Source of the DNA: Roseibacillus sp.
Lineage (GTDB): Bacteria; Verrucomicrobiota; Verrucomicrobiia; Verrucomicrobiales; Akkermansiaceae
Assembly: GCA_022448985.1 (NCBI GenBank)
Contig: JAKVCR010000035.1
Coordinates: 1-35,584 of the forward strand
Length of the DNA: 35,584 nucleotides
Direction of reading: 5' to 3'
Part shown: one piece after another, positions 24,843 to 32,329 of the stretch
How the letters are laid out: each line of letters starts with the position of its first letter
Position numbering within the stretch: position 1 is the stretch's first letter
Translations under genes and position numbers: made by a program
The notes under the pieces: model-generated
Databases searched by the model: none
What the model was told of the DNA's origin: nothing
What the model saw: only the letters and a program-made list of their open reading frames with translations

Positions 24843-26327
24843 TCAGTTGAGTTTGGCATCGAGTTGCCTGCTGAGGGCGGTGGCGAGATCGGGTTTGGCC
24901 CCGGAGATGTTTTCAATTTCCCCGGGGTCCTTTTCATGATCGTAGAGCTCAAGGTGGGACACCTTGCCACCCCGGGAGTGGCGGATAAGCCGGTAGCGGT
25001 CGGTACGGATCGTTTCCGTTCCGCCCTTGTAGGAGACGGCGGTGCGGCCGGGGGTCGCAGGGTCCTCAAGATGCGGACGGAGGGAGGTCCCCGCCAGTTC
25101 TCCCGGAGGTCGCAGGCCGGCGAGGTCGCAGAGGGTGGGGAAAATATCGACCGTTTCCACGATGCCATTGGCAGGCTGCCCTCTGGACTTTTCCAGTCCG
25201 GGGGCAACCACGATGAGCGGGGAACGCAGGGACTCCTCGAAAAGGGAGTGTTTGCCCCAGATAGCATGTTCGCCGAGGTGCCACCCGTGGTCGCCCCAGA
25301 GGACGATGATGGTCCTGTCTGCCTCGCCGGACTTCTCCAGGCCGGCGATGAGGCGGCCGACGAGGGCGTCGGCATAGGATACACAGCCTGCGTAGTGTTT
25401 GCGCACCCTGGTGGCGAACTCCGGGTCGCTGCGCGGGTCGCGCTTCCATCGGTTGTACTTCATGAACTCGCCGCTGCCGTGCCAGGTGGTCTTGCCCACC
25501 GGTTTGCTGGGATGGGGAATGCCGGGGAGGGCCACCTCATCGTAGAGTCTGACGTAGCGTGCGGGAGCCCCAAAGGGGAGGTGAGGGCGCAGGAAGCCAA
25601 CGGCGAAGAAGAAGGGTTTCTTGTCCCCAGCCAGCAGGTTGAGCTGTTCGAGGGCCCCCTCGATGGTCGGTCCGTCCGGGTAGGAATTATCATCTCCGTC
25701 AAAGGACTGGAGGACATCCATGTCCTTGGCATTCCTGCGAATCTCCCCGTTGGCCTGACCATGCATGAGTCCGCGCGGGTGCTGCCAGGGCCCGCTGGGG
25801 CAGAGGTGGCGGGTCCATGCTCCCGGCATTTCCGGTTTGCGGTCGTCGTTCCAGTCCGGGCCTCCGCGGCCTCCGGGATGGTGCGACACCTTCCCGATCG
25901 AGACGGTGGTGTAGCCGTTCCTGCGAAACCAGGCGGGCATGTTGGTAGTCCGGATCTGCTCGTTGCTGGAGAGACGGAAGAGCGCTCCGTTGTCCCGTGG
26001 TCCATAGCGACCGGTCAGGAGGGTGTAGCGCGACGCGCCGCAGGTGGGCGCCTGGACGTAGTGCCGGGTGAAGGCCCGTCCCCGTCTGGCCAGGGCATCA
26101 ATGTTGGGCGAGTGGATGTATCCGGCCCCAAAACATTTGAGCTCGGGCCGGAGGTCATCGATGCAGATGAGGAGCACATTGGGGCGCTCCTTCCCTGCCG
26201 CAGGAAGTGGCGTGGGCAGAAGGAGGCAGCCGGGGAGCAAGAGCAGCAGGTGTTTTATGGGCCGAGAGGAGAGGAGAATTCCCAGCCGGAACAGGGCCCC
26301 TGGCATCGCGATGCTTGTCCGGATCAT
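24843..26327 (-). CDS. Exported sulfatase, iduronate-2-sulfatase-like (S1_7 type)
   Basis: This 494-residue protein has a long positively charged N-terminus and a hydrophobic stretch, [19 protein letters not shown], ending near residue 44. ATG 26327 and ATG 26306 are both possible starts; the latter gives a shorter n-region. [21 protein letters not shown] is the metal-binding start, the signature is C96-G-A-S-R100 followed by [20 protein letters not shown] carries Lys and His, and [20 protein letters not shown] is the second metal site. The tail [18 protein letters not shown] is typical. The [10 protein letters not shown] start is the form seen in many PVC and Bacteroidota S1_7 enzymes. It is fourth in the five-gene group; the 59-nt spacer upstream is AT-rich with a run of T but no hairpin. 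Confidence 0.93.
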   Translation of the reverse strand: MIRTSIAMPGALFRLGILLSSRPIKHLLLLLPGCLLLPTPLPAAGKERPNVLLICIDDLRPELKCFGAGYIHSPNIDALARRGRAFTRHYVQAPTCGASRYTLLTGRYGPRDNGALFRLSSNEQIRTTNMPAWFRRNGYTTVSIGKVSHHPGGRGGPDWNDDRKPEMPGAWTRHLCPSGPWQHPRGLMHGQANGEIRRNAKDMDVLQSFDGDDNSYPDGPTIEGALEQLNLLAGDKKPFFFAVGFLRPHLPFGAPARYVRLYDEVALPGIPHPSKPVGKTTWHGSGEFMKYNRWKRDPRSDPEFATRVRKHYAGCVSYADALVGRLIAGLEKSGEADRTIIVLWGDHGWHLGEHAIWGKHSLFEESLRSPLIVVAPGLEKSRGQPANGIVETVDIFPTLCDLAGLRPPGELAGTSLRPHLEDPATPGRTAVSYKGGTETIRTDRYRLIRHSRGGKVSHLELYDHEKDPGEIENISGAKPDLATALSRQLDAKLN

Positions 26328-26386
26328 TGATGTTCTACTGGCGGTTGGGTTCTTTTTAGCGGGGTAATAAAAAAGCAGAGGGTTCG

Positions 26387-27775
26387 TTATTTTTTCAGCA
26401 GGCGGGGGGACGCTTTTTCAACCCAGCCCGCTTTACGCTGTCCCTTGCCGGGTCGGCCTACATCGCCAAGGTCTTCGCGGGCGGCCTCGGCATGGGCCAG
26501 GAGCCGCTTGACGACCGCCGGGTTTTCAGCGGCCACATTACGGTCCTCGTGGATATCTGAAGCGAGGTTGAAGAGGGCGAGTGCTTTTTTGCCCTCGGGC
26601 CTGCCCCAGTTGCGTTTCTTCTGCTCCATGGCGACGAAGAGTTTCCAGTCACCCGAGCGCACCGCCTGCAACTGATCCATCTGGTAGTAGAAGAAGGCAT
26701 CGCGGGGATGGTCCTTTGACGTGCCGTTGAGGATGGGCCAGATGTCCCTGCCATCAATAATACGGTCAGCGGGGGCCTTGCCGCCGGAGATCGTGGCGAA
26801 GGTGGGGAGCAGGTCCATTGTGTTGGTGAGGGCTCCACTGCTGCTTCCGGCAGGGATCCTGCCTGGCCAGCGCACGACACAGGGTACGCGCATGCCCCCC
26901 TCATCCGTGCGTCCCTTGCGACCTCGCAGCGGCAGGTTGCTGCCCTGTTTTTCTCTCGCGGAGCCGTTGTCCGAGGTGAACAGCACCAGGGTATGGTCAT
27001 CAATGCCCTCAGCCTTGATTGCCTTGAAGAGTTCCCCCATGGACCAGTCGATTTCCTGGACCCAGTCGCCATAAGCTCCGTTCTTGCTGGTGCCCTTGAA
27101 TTTTTTTCCGGGGACCAGCGGCAGGTGTACGGCGGTATGAGGAAGATAGAGGAAGAAGGGCTTTTTACTGTTGTTCTTGATGAACTTGACCGCCTCGGTG
27201 GTATATTGCGCAGTGATCGTGGTGTCCTGCTGCACACTGTCCTGGACGGCCGTGAGGTCCCGCACCAGCGGCAGCGGAACGCCTTTTCGGTTCATGTCGT
27301 TGCTGTAGGGAATGCCGAAATAATGGTCGAAGCCGTGGCTGGTGGGCATGAAATCGGGGTGGTCGCCCAGATGCCATTTGCCGATGCACATGGTGGCATA
27401 GCCCTGCTCCTTTAATACCTCGGCAATGGTGATCTCGCTGGGGTTGAGGCCCTTGCGCGCGGCGGGAAAGAGCACGCAGAGGTTCTTTTCATCCACGTGC
27501 ATGTTGACGCGCCGCGGATAACAGCCGGTCATGAGGCTGGAGCGCGACGGGGTGCATACCGGGCAGGTGGAATAAAAGTCCGTAAGCCTCATGCCTTCCC
27601 GGGCCATCTGGTCCAGAACGGGCGTGGCATGTGTCTTGGAGCCGAAGGGCCCGATGTCCGCGTAACCAAGATCGTCACAGAAGACAACGATGATGTTCGG
27701 CTTCCGTTCCGCGGCCTGCACAAAGGGCAAGGCGGGCAGAAAGGCGATGAGGGCAAAGAGGATTTGTTTTCTCAT
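26387..27775 (-). CDS. Exported arylsulfatase A-like sulfatase
   Basis: The 462-residue reading starts at ATG 27775, giving the signal peptide [22 protein letters not shown]; an open extension to 27886 runs into the previous gene. [22 protein letters not shown] is the metal-binding start, the signature is C74-T-P-S-R78 in [27 protein letters not shown] carries Lys and His, and [23 protein letters not shown] is the second metal site. The stretch [14 protein letters not shown] is typical of the arylsulfatase A / galactosamine-6-sulfatase-like enzymes. The end differs: the region after [10 protein letters not shown] is followed by a basic tail ([23 protein letters not shown]). It is the third gene in the five-sulfatase group. 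Substrate is unknown. Confidence 0.94.
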   Translation of the reverse strand: MRKQILFALIAFLPALPFVQAAERKPNIIVVFCDDLGYADIGPFGSKTHATPVLDQMAREGMRLTDFYSTCPVCTPSRSSLMTGCYPRRVNMHVDEKNLCVLFPAARKGLNPSEITIAEVLKEQGYATMCIGKWHLGDHPDFMPTSHGFDHYFGIPYSNDMNRKGVPLPLVRDLTAVQDSVQQDTTITAQYTTEAVKFIKNNSKKPFFLYLPHTAVHLPLVPGKKFKGTSKNGAYGDWVQEIDWSMGELFKAIKAEGIDDHTLVLFTSDNGSAREKQGSNLPLRGRKGRTDEGGMRVPCVVRWPGRIPAGSSSGALTNTMDLLPTFATISGGKAPADRIIDGRDIWPILNGTSKDHPRDAFFYYQMDQLQAVRSGDWKLFVAMEQKKRNWGRPEGKKALALFNLASDIHEDRNVAAENPAVVKRLLAHAEAAREDLGDVGRPGKGQRKAGWVEKASPRLLKK

Positions 27776-27870
27776 ATGCGATGAAGGTCCAGGCGATTTA
27801 CTCGTGGGAACGGTTATGATTACATGCGTTGGAGTGGGGAGGCCGGTCGATCGCAGGGAGGGGGAGCAGG

Positions 27871-29364
27871 CTACTCGTAGCGCCACTTCATGATCCAGGG
27901 ATCTTCCGTACGTTTCTGCATGGCCTTGAGCTTGTCCTGGTAGGTAGCGAGAACCTTGGCGAATTGAGGATCGGCAGCGAGGTTTCGCGTTTCGGAGGGA
28001 TCGGAGGAGATGTCGTAGAGTTCAAACTGCGGGCGGTTGATATAGGAATCGACAGTGCGATTCCCATATCGGGCCTCTGGCCCCTTCGCGTACTGGGCCT
28101 GCCAGGTGGAAGCCGCCCAGAGATCAGAAGCGAAGGGGTAAGGCTGGCGCCAGGCAATGTTCCAGATGAGCTTGTATTGCCGGTCCCGTACCACCCTCAT
28201 GGGATAATACATCTGGATTTCGTGGAAGGTGTGGGAGGCCCCGATTTCGTCCCAGCCCTCTGGATTGCCCTCCTCGACAATAGGCACCCACGAGCGGCCA
28301 TGGTAGGACTTTACCGGGCGACCTGCATTTTCGCCCGGGGGAACCCTGGGGACCTCGATCATCCGCTTTGGGCCTCGGTTCTTCGGATCGTATGCGCCGG
28401 CAAGGTCGAGGATGGAGGGAGTGATATCCACATGGCTGATCATGGCGTTGTTGACCACGCCTTTCTTTTCTGCCCCGGGATGACGGACAATGAAGGGGAC
28501 GCGCAAGCCCGCTTCGTAGACGGTGGTCTTGCCGCCGGGAAAGGCCATGCCATGGTCGGCGGTGTAGATGACGACGGTGTTGTCCCACTGCGCGCTTTCT
28601 TTCAGGAGGGCTACCAGATGGCCCAGTCCCTGGTCGATGCGGGAGCAGCTTTGATGATACTGGGCGATCTCTGCACGGCACTCGGGAGTGTCCGGAAGAA
28701 ACCCGGGGACTTTTATCTTGTCCGGGTCGTAGAACACTTCGGTTACCTCCTTGTGTGCTCCCCGGTTGGGCTTGTTGCCAAAGAGATCGGGTTTGAACTT
28801 GAGCTTTGAGGCGCGGTCGACCCCTCCGCCGCGATGGGGATCGGAAGTACAGAAATAGAGAAAGAAAGGCCGGTCTGATTTCTCGGTAAAGAGCTCACGG
28901 CAGCTTTCCGCCATCAGGGGTGCGTTACGCGCGTTGCCGGACAGGCGCCGTTCGAACTCAAACACCGCGGCAGGAGCCACGTGGTACTTCCCGATCTGCG
29001 CGGTACGGTAACCGGCCTGTCTCATCTGGAGGGGGAGACTGACGGCGGCCACAGAGGGGAAGGAGGCAAACTTGTGAAAGGCGTGGGTGTGGCCATACTG
29101 GCCGTTTCGATGGTTGTGCAGCCCGGAGAGGATGACCGAGCGACTGGCGGAACAGGAGGCGGTAGTGGCGAAGGCGTGGGTGAAGCGTGTTCCTTCCTCC
29201 GCCAGGGCATCAAGGTGTGGGGTCCGGATGTCGGGGCTTCCATAGCACCCCGCGATGGGGCTCTGGTCGTCGGTGACGAAGAGAATGATGTTGGGGCGGG
29301 GAGCGCCAGGCATCGGAAGGGCAGCAATGAGCGCGAGGAGCAGGGCGGAAATGAAGGGTCTCAT
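27871..29364 (-). CDS. Exported sulfatase, heparan N-sulfatase/sulfamidase-like (S1_8 type)
   Basis: The 497-residue reading starts at ATG 29364 with the signal peptide MRPFISALLLALIAALPMPG; the frame is open to 29523 but that part is not signal-like and overlaps the previous gene. LFVTDDQSPIAGCYGSPDIRTP is the metal-binding start, the signature is C71-S-A-S-R75 in TTASCSASRSVILSG, AQIGKYHVAP carries Lys and His, and YTADHGMAFPGGKTTVYEAGLR is the S1_8-type second metal site. FCTSDPHRGGG and the HVDITPSILDLAG segment also fit the sulfamidase-like group. The tail ELYDISSDPSETRNLA is followed by about 40 residues ending DPWIMKWRYE, a common S1_8 ending. It is the third sulfamidase-like protein of the window. 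Confidence 0.93.
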   Translation of the reverse strand: MRPFISALLLALIAALPMPGAPRPNIILFVTDDQSPIAGCYGSPDIRTPHLDALAEEGTRFTHAFATTASCSASRSVILSGLHNHRNGQYGHTHAFHKFASFPSVAAVSLPLQMRQAGYRTAQIGKYHVAPAAVFEFERRLSGNARNAPLMAESCRELFTEKSDRPFFLYFCTSDPHRGGGVDRASKLKFKPDLFGNKPNRGAHKEVTEVFYDPDKIKVPGFLPDTPECRAEIAQYHQSCSRIDQGLGHLVALLKESAQWDNTVVIYTADHGMAFPGGKTTVYEAGLRVPFIVRHPGAEKKGVVNNAMISHVDITPSILDLAGAYDPKNRGPKRMIEVPRVPPGENAGRPVKSYHGRSWVPIVEEGNPEGWDEIGASHTFHEIQMYYPMRVVRDRQYKLIWNIAWRQPYPFASDLWAASTWQAQYAKGPEARYGNRTVDSYINRPQFELYDISSDPSETRNLAADPQFAKVLATYQDKLKAMQKRTEDPWIMKWRYE

Positions 29365-29434
29365 CGTGAGGGTGAGTAATCGGCAGGCGGGTAGTTCTGG
29401 CGAGGGAATAATTTGTTCTCCGGGAACAGGAAGC

Positions 29435-30922
29435 CTATCCCGTCCGGGCGGGGACCGAGAGCTGTCCCCAGGCCTTGGGATCGCGGTAGCTGACGGTGCC
29501 GCGTGCATCAACGCGGTAGCCACAGCGCTTGATCAGCTCGTCTCCGCTGGCGAAGTCGTCTCCCGTCGCAAGGAGGCGCGCTTTCAACTTGTCTTCCAGC
29601 TCGTCGCGCAGGGCACGGTGCGTGGCGGTCTTGATGAGATTGTGCTGCTGGAAGGGATCTTCCTGATTGTCGAAGAGTTCCCAGGGCCCCTCAAGGCTAC
29701 GAGTGTAGGTGTAGCGCCGGGTGCGTATTCCCCTGTATTCGCGTCCTCCCTGGGTGCGGGGCCACTGGCCAAAGGGACTGGGGCAGGTGATGAGGGCGTG
29801 GTTGTCCTCAAGCTTGCGGTTGCCACGTATGACCTCGGCAAAATTCTCGCCCTCTACACTCTCCGGGGCCTTGACGCCGGCGAGGCTGAGGAGAGTGGGC
29901 ATGATATCCGGGGTGTTGATGGGAGCTTCCAGCCTGCGGGGCTTTACCTTGAAGGAGGAAGGACAGCGGACGAGAAACGGGACACGGATGGATTCGTCCC
30001 AGGGCCGTTGTTTCTTCAGCTGACCCCGCGAGTGCAACATGTCACCATGGTCTGAAGTGTAGACCAGAATGGTGTTCTCCAGTTGGCCACTTTCCTTGAG
30101 CGCCGCGACAAGCCAGCCAACGCATTCGTCCAGTGCGCTGCAGTGGGCGTAGTAGCCGGCGTAGGTGGACTGGGCCTGCTTTCCCAGTTGGGGAGGCACG
30201 TTCTGCCGGAGGGTGAGCTTTCGATCATCGTAGCGGTCAAGCCATTTGGTGGGACCGGTTCGGTAGGGAGCGTGAGGAGGCCCCCACGAGAGGAAGAGGC
30301 CGAATGGTTTCCGGCTTCCGGAAGGCTGGGCGGCATGGTTCCTGATGTAGGACACCGCGTCCCTGGTCTGGGCATAGGCGTCGTAACCCTCCCATACCTT
30401 GGACTCCTTTTCCGTTTGGTCGAAGTAGCGCGACTTGTTGTAGTTGTGCGTGCACTCAAGCACCTTCCAGTAGTCGAAACCCTGACGGCGTTCAGGGGGA
30501 ATGTAGGCTGAGCGACCAGTGCCATCGATGTGCCATTTCCCGATATAGCCAGTGTCATAGCCCGCCGTGTTCAGAACCTGGGCGAAGGAAGGGGCCTTGG
30601 TGTTGAGGCGAAGATCATTGAGAAAAAGTCCATGGGAAAGGGGATACTGACCGGTGAGGAGACAGGCCCGGTGTGGGCAGCAGACCGGAATCCCTGAAAC
30701 AGCATTGGTGAAATTGACGCTCTGGTCGGCCAGGAGATCGATGTTGGGTGTGCGCACATCGGCGTTACCCATGTAGCCGTGGTCCATCGTGCGCCACTGA
30801 TCGGAGAAGAGGTAGACGATGTTTGGACGCTTGCCCGGGGTCTGGGCGGCGGCCGCCCCCGGGACTGGACTGGTTGCGGCGAGGGCGCTGGCCGAACTGG
30901 TGAGGAAGTGGCGGCGTTTCAT
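29435..30922 (-). CDS. Sulfatase with a Tat-type signal peptide
   Basis: This 495-residue protein begins MKRRHFLTSSASALAATSP, a twin-arginine motif (R-R-x-F-L) with a weakly hydrophobic core, so it is probably exported already folded, in contrast to the Sec-type signals of the other sulfatases. LFSDQWRTMDHGYMGN is the metal-binding start with Asp-Gln in place of Asp-Asp. The signature is C81-C-P-H-R85 in GIPVCCPHRACLLTG, YIGKWHIDG carries Lys and His, and TSDHGDMLHSRGQLKKQRPWDES is the second metal site. Such DHGDMLxSxG enzymes include choline- and phosphonate-type relatives as well as glycan sulfatases. It heads the five-gene group and is preceded by inverted repeats that may form a leader structure. 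Confidence 0.93.
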   Translation of the reverse strand: MKRRHFLTSSASALAATSPVPGAAAAQTPGKRPNIVYLFSDQWRTMDHGYMGNADVRTPNIDLLADQSVNFTNAVSGIPVCCPHRACLLTGQYPLSHGLFLNDLRLNTKAPSFAQVLNTAGYDTGYIGKWHIDGTGRSAYIPPERRQGFDYWKVLECTHNYNKSRYFDQTEKESKVWEGYDAYAQTRDAVSYIRNHAAQPSGSRKPFGLFLSWGPPHAPYRTGPTKWLDRYDDRKLTLRQNVPPQLGKQAQSTYAGYYAHCSALDECVGWLVAALKESGQLENTILVYTSDHGDMLHSRGQLKKQRPWDESIRVPFLVRCPSSFKVKPRRLEAPINTPDIMPTLLSLAGVKAPESVEGENFAEVIRGNRKLEDNHALITCPSPFGQWPRTQGGREYRGIRTRRYTYTRSLEGPWELFDNQEDPFQQHNLIKTATHRALRDELEDKLKARLLATGDDFASGDELIKRCGYRVDARGTVSYRDPKAWGQLSVPARTG

Positions 30923-30928
30923 GCGGTC

Positions 30929-30971
30929 AAGATCGAGGATCTTCCGAGGCGTCCATCATGCAAGGAAGATC
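30929..30971 (-). promoter_or_regulatory. Alternative hairpins in the leader of the Tat sulfatase gene
   Basis: The bases AAGATC at 30929-30934 can pair with GATCTT at 30938-30943 across a 3-nt loop, 6 bases before the ATG. The overlapping GATCTTCC at 30938-30945 can instead pair with GGAAGATC at 30964-30971. The two structures exclude each other, and the first would sit close to the ribosome-binding region. The function is inferred only; the GATC-rich repeats could also be chance. Confidence 0.3.
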
Positions 30972-31052
30972 GGAGATCGATTTTGAGAGGAGGCGGACGG
31001 CTCCCCGGGGCTCGCAGGACAAACGCGGATTTAATCACCGCGCGCAAATTTT

Positions 31053-31075
31053 AAGGCCGGTTTGGCCACGGCCTT
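31053..31075 (-). terminator. Possible terminator after the coiled-coil protein gene
   Basis: AAGGCCG at 31053-31059 pairs with CGGCCTT at 31069-31075 with a 9-nt loop. On the minus strand the stem is followed by AAAATTT rather than a clean T tract. It lies about 40 nt past the stop at 31115, a fitting place to separate that gene from the sulfatase operon that starts at 30922. Confidence 0.4.
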
Positions 31076-31114
31076 CATCAGGGACCCCTGCCGGGGCGGA
31101 ACCGGGAGGAGCGG

Positions 31115-32035
31115 TTACTTCTTCTTGCTGTTCCGCTCGATCAACTTGATCTTGCGTTTAAGTTGACCGATCTCGGCGCGGGCGACGTTAATTTCATTGT
31201 AGACGGCTTCGGCCTTGTCCCGCCAGCTCTTGGCTTCCGCCAGTTTCTTCTGGCTCACCTTGGGGTCTCCTCCAGTGCCGCCGATTCCCTTGAAGGCCGC
31301 GTCTTCGATTTCAGAGGCTTTCTCGTCGAGTTTCTCCGCTTCCGGTCTGCGCTTGGAGATGACCTGTTCCAGCTCCTTAATCTTGGCCGCCATAGCGAGG
31401 ACCTCCACGTTGTTGGAAGGGAGTTCAGCAGCGGTCTCAACGGGGGTGGTGGTCTTTGGCTTGGTGGTCTTTGGCTTGGTGGCGGGGGGGCGGGTGGCCG
31501 CCGTGGAAGGCAGCCCGGCATTGGCCCGCAAGGCGGCAATGGAAGCCCGCTCGCGGGCGGTTTCGAGGTTCCTTTCGCGCTCGAGGAGTTCCTTGGCCAT
31601 GGAAGGGTCGTAACCAAAGCGAGCCTGGAACTCCGCGGGAAGCTCTGGGAACTTGATACGGGCGGTTCCGTACTCGTGGGTAATTTTCACTCCGACCTCG
31701 TCCACGCCCGTGATGACTACCTTCTTGTAGGTCCGACCCTTACTGGTGGTGAGGGTGGCGTGTTTCTCTCCCTTGGCCGCGTCCCGTGCGGCCGCCGCTT
31801 TCGCCAGGCGAATCTGCTCTTCCTGAGCAGCCTTCCTGGCGGCCTCCTCCAGGGCCGCCAGCTCCTCTCCGGCGGGAGAGGCGTCTTCGCCTTCTTCGGC
31901 GGGGGCGGGCCCTTCAGCGGGAAGCTCCCCGGGGTCGTCTTTGGCGGGTGCAGGCTTGGGCGAGTCCTCAGTCTGGGCCACCGCCAGAGCAAGTGAGCTC
32001 AGGCAGGGAATGAGAAAGGCAAGGGATTTGCGCAT
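31115..32035 (-). CDS. Secreted coiled-coil protein with a short PVC-type beta module
   Basis: This 306-residue protein has a signal peptide (MRKSLAFLIPCLSSLALAVA). Residues 21-60 are Pro/Glu/Ala-rich and disordered, and 60-90 are an Ala-rich charged helix. Residues 94-148 form a small beta module with LTTSKGRTYKKVVITGVDEV, ITHEYGTARIKFPELP and FGYDP; I associate this module with secreted Verrucomicrobiota proteins but do not know its function. A KPKTT repeat follows at 187-196. Residues 209-304 are strongly predicted coiled coil, rich in Lys and Glu, with a short Gly linker (GIGGTGGDP) in the middle, ending in SKKK. It is probably periplasmic or surface-exposed. No enzymatic motif is visible. 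It has no clear link to the sulfatases. Confidence 0.8.
   Translation of the reverse strand: MRKSLAFLIPCLSSLALAVAQTEDSPKPAPAKDDPGELPAEGPAPAEEGEDASPAGEELAALEEAARKAAQEEQIRLAKAAAARDAAKGEKHATLTTSKGRTYKKVVITGVDEVGVKITHEYGTARIKFPELPAEFQARFGYDPSMAKELLERERNLETARERASIAALRANAGLPSTAATRPPATKPKTTKPKTTTPVETAAELPSNNVEVLAMAAKIKELEQVISKRRPEAEKLDEKASEIEDAAFKGIGGTGGDPKVSQKKLAEAKSWRDKAEAVYNEINVARAEIGQLKRKIKLIERNSKKK
31448..31477. repeat. Two perfect tandem 15-bp repeats inside the coiled-coil protein gene
   Basis: The unit GGTGGTCTTTGGCTT occurs at 31448-31462 and again at 31463-31477, followed by a partial third copy (GGTGG). It encodes the K-P-K-T-T repeat at residues 187-196, in a flexible linker, and could vary in number between strains. 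Confidence 0.75.
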
Positions 32036-32329
32036 GCCATGCGAAGTAAAGCCGGGATCGGGTCCTGTCCAGTTCCAATGCCGGAGGGGAGGATCGTTTA
32101 TTTGGCGAAGTTAATAAACACCCCCTCGACACGGAAACCCGTTTCCGGTTCCAAGTTTACGCCATCCAGTCGATTTGTCGCTCGTGCCAAGGCGTTCATG
32201 AAGGGCCCTGCGACTTTTGGAACTCAAATTCGTCAGAGCGGGGCAGGATCTTGAGGGGCCCTTTTGACTCGCCTCCTGTCGGCCCGGGTGATGCCCTGAA
32301 GGAGGCTGGGCCTTCCGCCTGTTTCGCCC
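32036..32329. promoter_or_regulatory. Divergent intergenic region with palindromes, likely promoter region
   Basis: This 294-bp gap lies between the divergent coiled-coil gene and the antiporter gene and has no credible gene. GTTTATT at 32096-32102 and AATAAAC at 32113-32119 form an inverted repeat with a 10-nt spacer. CGGAAAC at 32132-32138 and GTTTCCG at 32141-32147 form a 16-bp near-perfect palindrome, similar in look to repressor operators. AAGGGCCC at 32201-32208 and GGGCCCTT at 32256-32263 form a wider inverted repeat. Promoter boxes were not assigned. Confidence 0.4.

Noticed and set aside
24864-26330. A 488-residue open frame on the plus strand opposite a sulfatase gene
   Set aside because: It is antisense to a complete sulfatase with all catalytic motifs. 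High G+C at third positions keeps the opposite frame open. It has no recognisable domain or signal peptide. The same applies to long antisense frames at 17893-19263, 7323-8564, 16310-17500, 5470-6615 and 4190-5278.
31448-31477. Tandem repeat as part of a CRISPR or mobile element
   Set aside because: Only two 15-bp copies with no spacers, in frame inside a gene and coding for a linker repeat. No CRISPR array or insertion-sequence ends were found anywhere.
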